From assembly GCA_000969725.1 (NCBI GenBank), contig JXSR01S019193.1: a stretch of 25,822 nt of DNA; one strand, given 5' to 3'. This DNA is from Ophiothrix spiculata (lineage: Eukaryota > Echinodermata > Ophiuroidea > Amphilepidida > Ophiotrichidae). Numbering within the stretch: the first letter of the stretch is position 1; each line of letters begins with the position of its first letter. This document shows, piece after piece, positions 11,201-20,200 of this stretch. The notes beneath the pieces are model-generated. The model was not told the origin of the DNA. It saw only the letters and a list, made by a program, of their open reading frames with translations, and ran no database searches. A program made the position numbers and the translations under genes.

Positions 11201-14200
11201 CATGAATCTACGACAAAGCGATATGAGTTTGAAGATGTAAATAGTTATATAAATCAGCCATACGGCCATAGAACTGATAATGACCAAGGCAGTTCGAGTT
11301 CAGCTCACTCGTCAATAGCAAGTGAGCGTGAACTCATGCCACCTCCACCACCCCCTCCCGACCACCATCGGAGGAGGCATAATTCATTTTCTTCCAATCA
11401 ATCAACGAGTAGCCATTCATCACATAGTTCCCTCAATAACGCAGTTCCTCCGCAACCAATGAATTCGGCATCATTCCACGTCCAGCAGAATCCTGCCTTT
11501 AATCGTTTAACAGAGTACACAAATTATGCAAGGATGGAGCACACTGCATCCTACTCCAGTATTTCTAGCCAGAACTCGAGTACGTCCAGTGCGTCCGGCT
11601 ACCCAGAACCGCAGCCGGCTCATGTGTACAGAACAACGTCATCAATGGTTCTAAGACCTCAGCCTGCTATAGGTAGCGGGATAGCCGTTAGCAAAGTGCA
11701 TTACCAGCCTGTTACCCCAATGACATGTGAACCAGTGTCAAGATCCAAGAAACTGGCCCATGGATCTGTCAGCAGGTAACTATCGATGGGAATTCATGTT
11801 GAATTCAAGCTTATGACACCATTTTTATTGGGAACTTGTATTTAAAAGTTATCTGAAATTGTTTCAAGGCCAGTTTTAAAAAGTTCAGACTGTAGTTAGT
11901 TGTTTGTGAGGAAACCTAGTTTCCAAAGCAGCTAACATGTGGCAAACATTGTAAAATGGTTTCAAAGTCGTATGACGATCGATGAAAAATCTCCAGCAAT
12001 AAATATTCAATTTGCGCAGAATTATATTTCAAGTGATATGAGGAAGAATTGTTTCTACTCAGTAGACAATAACATTTCTCATTTTTTTCCTTCATTCAAA
12101 CTCTCACAAATGTGTCATAAGCTTGACTTCAATGTTGCTTTATAAAACAATTTATACATACTAAGAGAAGATCTATTCAAGGAATGTTGATGATATTGAA
12201 AGAAAACTCCAAGATAAGAGTTTGAATCATAAGTTATATGATAAGGACATTGGCAGCTAGTATAATTTGAATCCATCTTTCAGTTTCAAGTATGTAATGT
12301 AAATTTTAAAGGGATTAGAATTAAGTGCTTAGTTTGACCATGATTGTTGAGATCATTTCACGCTTTAGTAAGATTTTGATTGATTGCACTCGTAAGAATA
12401 AAATTAACCAGGATAGCGTAGAGCCTGTTGAAATTTATACTGAGATACCCCAACAGACTAGCACTAGTTCTTTGCCGAGAAGAATCAAAGATGGACTGAG
12501 GTCTCGCTCCAAGTCTCACGCTAATTACTTTGAAACAACTATTAAAAATATTCCTGTTAAAGAGAGAACTTTAAAGAGTGCTGCCAGTGAAGGGAGGCTT
12601 AATCTAAAAATGGCCAGAAGTGAGGAATTTCTGAGCAGTGTGCCGGAGCCACAGGATGTTGTGTTTTCTGTAGGAGCGCCTGATTATGACGATAATCAAA
12701 GTGCTGAGAATGTGTATACTGTTAATTCGGGCCCTGAACCTAGTTATAATGTCAACTCTAGAAATGAACAGGATTATATGACCAATGGTGATCATGATCC
12801 TAGTTATTCNNNNNNNNNNNNNNNNNNNNNNNNNNNNNNNNNNNNNNNNNNNNNNNNNNAATTTCAGTGGATACGGAAGGTCAAAAATGGCAAGAGGGTT
12901 TGATTTATCAATGTTAGATAAATATAGGATGTACTCGAACAGGATTTTAACGAAAATATTGGATAATTTGATAGAAACAAGGCTGTTATGTCCGATGTAA
13001 CAGGTGCGCAAAGACTTTTGACCGGGAGTGTATAATTTGAATCCATCTTTCAGTTTCAAGTATTTAATGTAAATTTTAAAGGGATTGGAGTTAAGTGCTT
13101 AGTTGGCTTTGATTGCTGAGATCATTTCACGCTTTAGTAAGATTTTGATCGATTGCAATTTCAAGTTGTTTTGAATAACATGTTACTTATCTTTCTGATT
13201 TATCTCAATGCATTTCCCAATATGCTTCATGCTTTATTTTGATAATATCTACCCTATATATTCATATTTCTGATTAGCATCAAATACTTGTAAATAACCC
13301 ATATAACAAACATCGCTAACCCATAACTTTCCCTTGAATCAGCTCAAAATTTGTCTCGTCTTTAAGAAGCTATCCTGAACTAAATCTGACGTTTCCTTGT
13401 TTTGTTTACCATATTTGATTCATTATTTACCTCCATAGTAAGTCATAGTTATTCACAATTCTAACAAACCCCTGTTTTGTATGACCTCATAATATTCCAA
13501 CTTAGTTAATGAATAACCTCATAATAACTTGTTAGTTAGTAAGTAGGCACCATAGTTGAAATACAGATCATAACTATTGCACTTTCTGAAATGCCAAATT
13601 GCAATTTCATCTGTTGCCTCAATCAAACAATTTTCCATTTATAGACCATTTTGTGTACTATTTGCGTGTTAGGATACTTCTGCGTGTGGGATTGGAGTGT
13701 GATTCACTGATGTAACTAGAGAAGTTATTAACAAGGTGTTAGGGAGATTAAACTTGTTTTACTAATGGTTTGTAGTGGTTACCATGGATACTGATGGCTT
13801 TTCTCACTCTGTGTCTACCTACAAAAGTTTTGAGTAGAAGAAATGTTATGTATTTGGCTAGAAATCAATTGGTAATGTCTGTCCAGTGCATTACATTCAA
13901 GCAAAAATATCCTTGCACTTTTCTTCTCAGAAGAATCTTGAGATATTACCATAGCAACAGCGTAGCAACGTATTAAATACTGATGTGCTGGTAACGTCAC
14001 ATTATAGCACAGCAGTATGTGTAAGTTTCTGATGGAGTACATTGGCACACAGTGGAATTGCTGTCTCCATCTTGATTTCAACTCTCATTGAGCAAAATTT
14101 TTGGTAATTTTCTGTTGGCACTATAATTAAAACTGAGTTTATTCATATACCCCTTTGTTATAGTTTGACATTTCTAGCTCTAAACCTTATTGGCTCTTTG

Positions 14201-17200
14201 CACAGTCCGTGATTTACAGATTGAGCCTCGGTCTGTAGGGTGAATTTACTGCTCTGAGGCATCCGTGCTGATCACACGAAATTCATTGAAATTTATCGGC
14301 ACGCAAATTCAGCTAGTCTAACTTCATGACAAATGCGCCAAACTGTTCGTATATTTGACTTCAAGATTGAGGCTTTCCCCGCAAATGACTGATCCATGCA
14401 AAGAGTGAATGTGATGCTTAAGAAGCTTTACTATAGGTCAAAACATTCTGCAGATTAGGACCTCAATTTGGCCTCAAAAATTGGTTTTGATTGGCATATC
14501 TTAACCCACTTCTATATCACCCGCATCTCAATTTGTTTGCATCCTGTTTTTCAAAGAAGTTTATCCAAATTCTGTATGAATTTTATAATATCAATTTGTG
14601 CCTATATAAAGTTTTGTTTGTGTAGAACCCTATTAATGTGAGCAATTCATGAGGGATAATATATTTTTCAGAAAAGAAAGTTAAAAATTACCTCTTTTGG
14701 GGAATAAAACATTACCTGTAGACCGAAATATATTTTATATACGCAAGTCAAACAATTTATTTTTGTATGGCTTTTATGCCATCAGTAGTCCTTGAATTGG
14801 GTGTGTGTGATGACTAATATGCTAAATCAAGTGTTCAGACATGGGCACATTTACTACTTCCTAATTTAATATTTTTAAATCTATTACATGGTTCACAACT
14901 TGACATGTCTCAATGTCAAGATTTTTGTGGTAAAATTTCGCTGGACAAATCCAGAGATATAGTCACATACTTCAGCTTTCAACCTCTTTGATGGCAGCAA
15001 TTTACTATTATAGTTTGAACAATCCTACAAATCAAAATAATGAGTCAAGATGTTATGTTTTGTAAGATTTTTTTGAAAATTAGAAACATGGTTCTATGTT
15101 TACTATAATTGACTTTGAATAGTAAATTTTGTAAAATTAGGAATGAGAAGTATGAAGTCCTAGACTAAAATGTCTTGAGATGAGTTGTGTAAGTGTGCCA
15201 AGGACAACGGGCATGACATTCCACACTTAAAATAACTGCAACTTTTCTTTTGATTTAATTCTTAATCCTAAATATTAACACCTGGTCACCATCACAAAAA
15301 TAGCTGAAGTCAAAAATAAAATTGAACTTTTCCTTACTTTAAATTTATTAAGCAAAACTGTTTGCCGTGTGTCATTTAACACAGACCAGTGGCATTTTGA
15401 TATAATATACTGTTTTTTCTTGGTTGTGGAGAAATAAATTTCTTTGATTTTCACTGCTAACTACCTTTCTGTGCCATATTAGGTAATACTATTGTATTAA
15501 CAGAAGACTGGAAATGCATTATAAAATAAAAAAAGAATAAAGAAATTAAAGCAAAAAGTTAATGTAGAATGTTTTCTTGATAAACAAAAATCAAGATATA
15601 TTGCTGAAGTTAGAACAAATATAATTGTGACAACAAAATAGGCTTTATCATTGTTTAGGTAGGCTATACCTTATCACTACATAGGCAACATTGTTAACTA
15701 ATATAGAAAAACCGGTGCATAGACTAGCATATAAATGCTTCAGATGCAATAAGTGTTGTGTTTGGTGATAGAGAAAAGCCAAACAATCCCCGCTTATTTA
15801 GTATTGATCCAAGTATAGTTGTAGGGGAGCACCGATATGAAACAGACGGATGTGGTGAACCCACCACTTGTAAACAGTCTAGATGATGTATGCTAATTTA
15901 AAGATAGTGTCCTTGTCGTAGTGTAGAGTTTTAGTGGCAATTATTTAGTTCTGTATTTGTAGTTGATTTGCATGTATATGTTATAAACCCCAAAAAAAGC
16001 CTGGTGGGGAAAAAAAAGCCAAAATGAAAAGGAAAAAAAAAGAACATTTTCAAGAGGTCTTTCCAATCAGGTTCCTAAACCTAAAGATTTCTTGCACAAG
16101 AATTTGGAACGGTTTAATGCAATGCCCCGTGCCGGCAATCCGGATGAAGGAACAATAAAAAGCCAAAATTTTTAAAAAATGAAGTCCATAATCATTGTAT
16201 CAAATCATCCAACAAGCAGATTTGAGGGTTTGATGTACTCACTCCACGTCATGCTGTTGTCGTGTTGTGCCTCACCCCACGTCACCCACTCATCGCACAC
16301 CATTGCTGTGTTATTACAATTTATTTACTCTAGCCTTCATTCGTTCACCGCTATAGAAGGTAACGTCCAGGCCCCGGTCCCAATGCGGCAAGAAGAGGTC
16401 AAGAAGACTGCCGTACAGTAAGCAACTTTGCTCTTTATTTTGTTTATTTGTTGTCTGTCTTTGTTGCATTTGTTGTGTCTTCATGTTAGTCTTTATCACA
16501 GCCTGTACTATATGGTGTATGTTCACATAGCATATGATGCAAGACTGTGCTGAAAACATTTTTGTTACCAGTTCTATTTTGCTTTTGGCTGTTATGTTTT
16601 GTTTGCGAGCCAGCAGGCCCTCCCTTCCTCCAGTACAATAAGATAGTATTTTGTTCGGTGGACACCGTGTAAATGGATGTATGCTTGCTTTTTATCCCAT
16701 CTTTTCAGAAAAATTCATGTAAAATTGTATTGGGGTTACAATCATTCTGAGCTGTAGTTGGGTCATTCTATTTGTGTATAGGGGTGCTTGGTTGCACCAG
16801 GTAAGAAATAGTGCTAGTCCCTGCATGTAATGCATGAAACGTTGCCTCCGTGAATTGTGATATGCGTGAAGAATGGTGCTATAGGACGTTAACACTTGCT
16901 GAAGTCAGCAAAAGTTTATCAACAATCAGGCCTAGATTTAAAGCATGACAGAGAAAAAAATCCTGACTTATTATGGCATGAACTAATTAGTTTCTTATAA
17001 GAAAATTAGATTTCACAATCCCTGAGGTTAAAATAAGAAGTACAGTAATACCAGCTGACGATTTTGGCACTTGATAAACTGTTCCTAATTTCCGGCATGA
17101 TTTGAAACTGTAGCTATTGAATATTGCATAATTTGAGTGACTTGGCTTGTTATATGCCCGTGTATGTGCATGAGTTGGCAGAATGTCATATGCAACAGTT

Positions 17201-20200
17201 GCGACTGCTTTTTACCGTTGATTGTTCTTTCTTTGGGATTAATTGCAATATATGATACTTGCAATGTATGAGCTCAAGTTTTAAGGGGCCATTTCAAAAC
17301 TCAGTCGGTGTTTGATTGCCTGGAAACGGAGGCCCTTGTCTATTGCTAATGTTTAGCAACCTGCCAGAACTGGCAATTCCGGGCGGTCAGCTACCATCTG
17401 ACTTTTGAAGTGATCCCTAAGGAAATATTTCTTCAAGAAAAAAATCAAGTTGGTAAATCTCACTGAAATATGAGCTATTCAATCATCACGTCATCGTGAG
17501 TTCAATACTTCTCTTTTCGTTTGCCTTTAAATCTGGTTAAAATTGACCTTGGCTTTATCCATTTAGCAGGTCTGATACGGGGTTTGACCACAGCGATCAC
17601 TAAGGATATCCAAATATTAATGTTTGGGTCCCTGTAGAATAACCCCAGACATGAGGCAATCTATCAAATGTGTGCTTACATAGGCCATGTATGAGGCAGG
17701 AAGTCGCCAAGCTGAAGGTGAAGTCAGTCCACCTGGGCATCTGGCATGTTGACAGGGATTAGCCACATATCCTGTATGTTTTTCATTGAGAGATTTACAC
17801 CGATTTAGTTGCTTTCCGCTAGCTCCAACCTGGACAAGACACAGGCATTACATGTTTTAGCATGCCTTGGCCCTATGGTATAGAACAACTTTCAGATATA
17901 AAACTAGTCAAATTTGTAATCTAGATCAAGTTTGCAGTGCTCAAAGAAGTTGTCATTATCAATTCACGTATCAGCTTCAGTTTTGCCAAGGGTCTGAAAA
18001 GTTACAGGGTTAATTTGACCATCAAAATTATAAGGTATAACATATTTTGTGCTAAAAATAGAAACTTAAGAAAATAACCAAACAAAAAAAATTCTAGTTT
18101 CTTATGTATTTTATCGTTGAAACAATTACCAATTAACCAATATTTTCAGCACTAAAAAGACTTGTGGTATTTATACAGGCATCCCAATATTTGTCTTATT
18201 TTGATTATCAGAAAATTCCAAATTTGCTTTGGTAATTGCGCATTTTTCCTTCTGTAGTCATCAACCTAGTATAGGCAAGGGTTAGAATGCCCGCTGGATC
18301 AATGACATGTGGATGTAGGAAATACTTCTCAAAATTAGCATTGTGTGCACCACCAAATATGATATAGTCTTGTTTGAACAAAACAATTATTAGATTAGGA
18401 TAAACATGGGAGTAGTCCAATTATAGGTCATATGTGGTGAGGGGTTAGGTATGGGAACATCCGAGGCATAATTTATGATGTATTTGTCATCAAATTATGG
18501 CCGGGAGGTAAATAGGAAGGGGCAGTGGGGATTGGGGAAGTCTGCCAGCGTCTTAATGGATAATGGACTTGCTAGACTTGGATGAACCCTGGGCATATAG
18601 ACTAGGTTAAATAAAATTATTAGATGGCTGGGATTGTTTGTTATTCTATGCAGGTTGATCGGTTGTCAGGGAAAGAGTTTGCTTAAAAGTACTCGGATAT
18701 GTAATGAGGTCAACATGAACCAACATTCCTTATCATGTAAATATTAGATAGCAGCTTCGATTTTTTATCATTTTTCAAATTTCATCAAATTGCCAGAGAT
18801 AAAACATTGACTGCAATGTGAAAAATTGCATACTATGAATTCCACTTCCTAATAAAGTGTTTATTTATTTATTTAATGTCTTTTCAATAAATGGAGAATA
18901 CACAGAATATGAAATGCTTAATCCAATTGAAATGATTTTCTCTTGATTTTCCTAATAACGCACACCTTTCAGAGAATGCACAACTGTTTTATATAGTCTG
19001 TTTGACAGTTAACCAATTTGACTGTGTCAAAGTTTTGGCCATTTTGAAAATATTCAGCAGTAAAGAGCTGATGTGATCATTAACAAGAAATGCCCAGGGT
19101 TGTGTGATGTATTTTTGAGAACCCTGCAAATTTTCCTTCATCTGATCCTAAACACAGCGCCAATGTAGGAAGTAGGTGTCGGACATAGCCTAAATCCTTC
19201 TTGATTAGAGCATGAAATTGACCATGAGATTGTGATAGCAAGATAACCACTTAGTCCGGGCACTCAGTATCATGAATGCAAGGCAAACAGTCCCTGTGAG
19301 TTCAGGGTTGCAAGGCAAAACAGAGCAACTTTGTACTCAGTACATTCAATCATTATTATGGTGAATATTTACATGAAAAGTGTGTCCATTTCAAAGAGGG
19401 CAGGAAATCAAAAACGATTTCTTTCAATGAGTTCAATAAATGTATATTTCTGTGTCCTATTCTTGTATGAATTGATATCAATTTATTGGATATTTTTTCA
19501 TATTTCAAGTTATAAATGTGTGCAGTACTGAATGTGTGTCATGTAGAATCCGGTGCAGAAACAGCCCATAAATTCCCACATGCACTCAGAATGTCTGCGG
19601 TTACAATTGTAGAAAAGAGATTTGCAAAGTGTTATCTCGCCCTTGCACATGTATTTTGTATCTACTTGGAAACCCTAAAGACTAAATGACAACTATCTCA
19701 AAAGGGTTTACATCATGGAAAAGGAAGCGCCATTCATTATCAATATTGTGACGGGTGAACATTTAAAAAGGAAAGAGTAGTGTGGTTTTTTGTTACCAAC
19801 CAAATACTGAATGAAAACAACAAAATTGCTTGGTATGGAGTTTGGCGGCATAGCTTTTACCAAGCAATGTCAAATTTGGAATTTTTGTATGAAAAAATGC
19901 AGCAGATGTGAAAATAAGCTCATTTAAGAATGAAGTTACGTGGCATCTAAAGTTTAAAAGTTTCATCAGTTATAATTTTAATCGTTGGAAAAGGTCTTGC
20001 ATCAAAATCATTCTTTAGGTTTACAAACAATGGTCAGATTTTCATGTTATTTTGCAAATGATTATACAAAGTACAAGTAATGAGCAAAGTTTGTGATGTC
20101 TTACGATGATATTTTCAGAGGAGAGGTGATAGTTTTAAAAGTATTGTAAATTTTCTGTTGATATAATATAAAATGCCCCCCCCCCCCATCAAAGTCATCT

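Larger units (their letters stand above)
12261..13157. repeat. Duplicated intron segment flanking a gap (haplotype or assembly duplicate)
   Basis: The segment at 12261-12387 recurs at 13031-13157, beginning TATAATTTGAATCCATCTTT in both copies. There are several substitutions and one 1-base indel, as expected of two alleles. The left copy breaks off into a perfect piece of exon 4, then 50 Ns, then unrelated sequence, then the right copy. Confidence 0.85.
12004..16333 (+). other. Rest of the intron between exons 4 and 5
   Basis: AT-rich and non-coding apart from the misplaced exon fragment at 12388-12809 and its duplicated flanks. From 13170 to 16330 I see only simple A-rich runs (about 15990-16045) and no gene. 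Short open frames here show no family features. Confidence 0.7.

Noticed and set aside
12325..12903. Open frame that looks like a second FRMD4-like coding region
   Set aside because: It is a perfect internal fragment of exon 4 joined to intron sequence and running into Ns, so it is an assembly artefact.
13815..14081. 88-codon - strand open frame
   Set aside because: It is intronic, overlaps another open frame on the opposite strand, and shows no motif or coding bias.
14195..14410. Possible element with GGCTCTTTGCA / TGCAAAGAGT inverted ends
   Set aside because: The inverted match is only about nine bases and the interior shows no supporting structure.
15980..16165. A-rich stretch resembling a retroelement 3' end
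   Set aside because: Only simple A runs are visible. No open frame, target duplication or second copy was seen in the window.
17684..17760. G+C-richer stretch after a cttacatag acceptor, open in the frame entered from exon 5
   Set aside because: The only donor (GTGAAG) exits in a phase that would frameshift exon 6, and otherwise it soon reaches a TAG. No family likeness.
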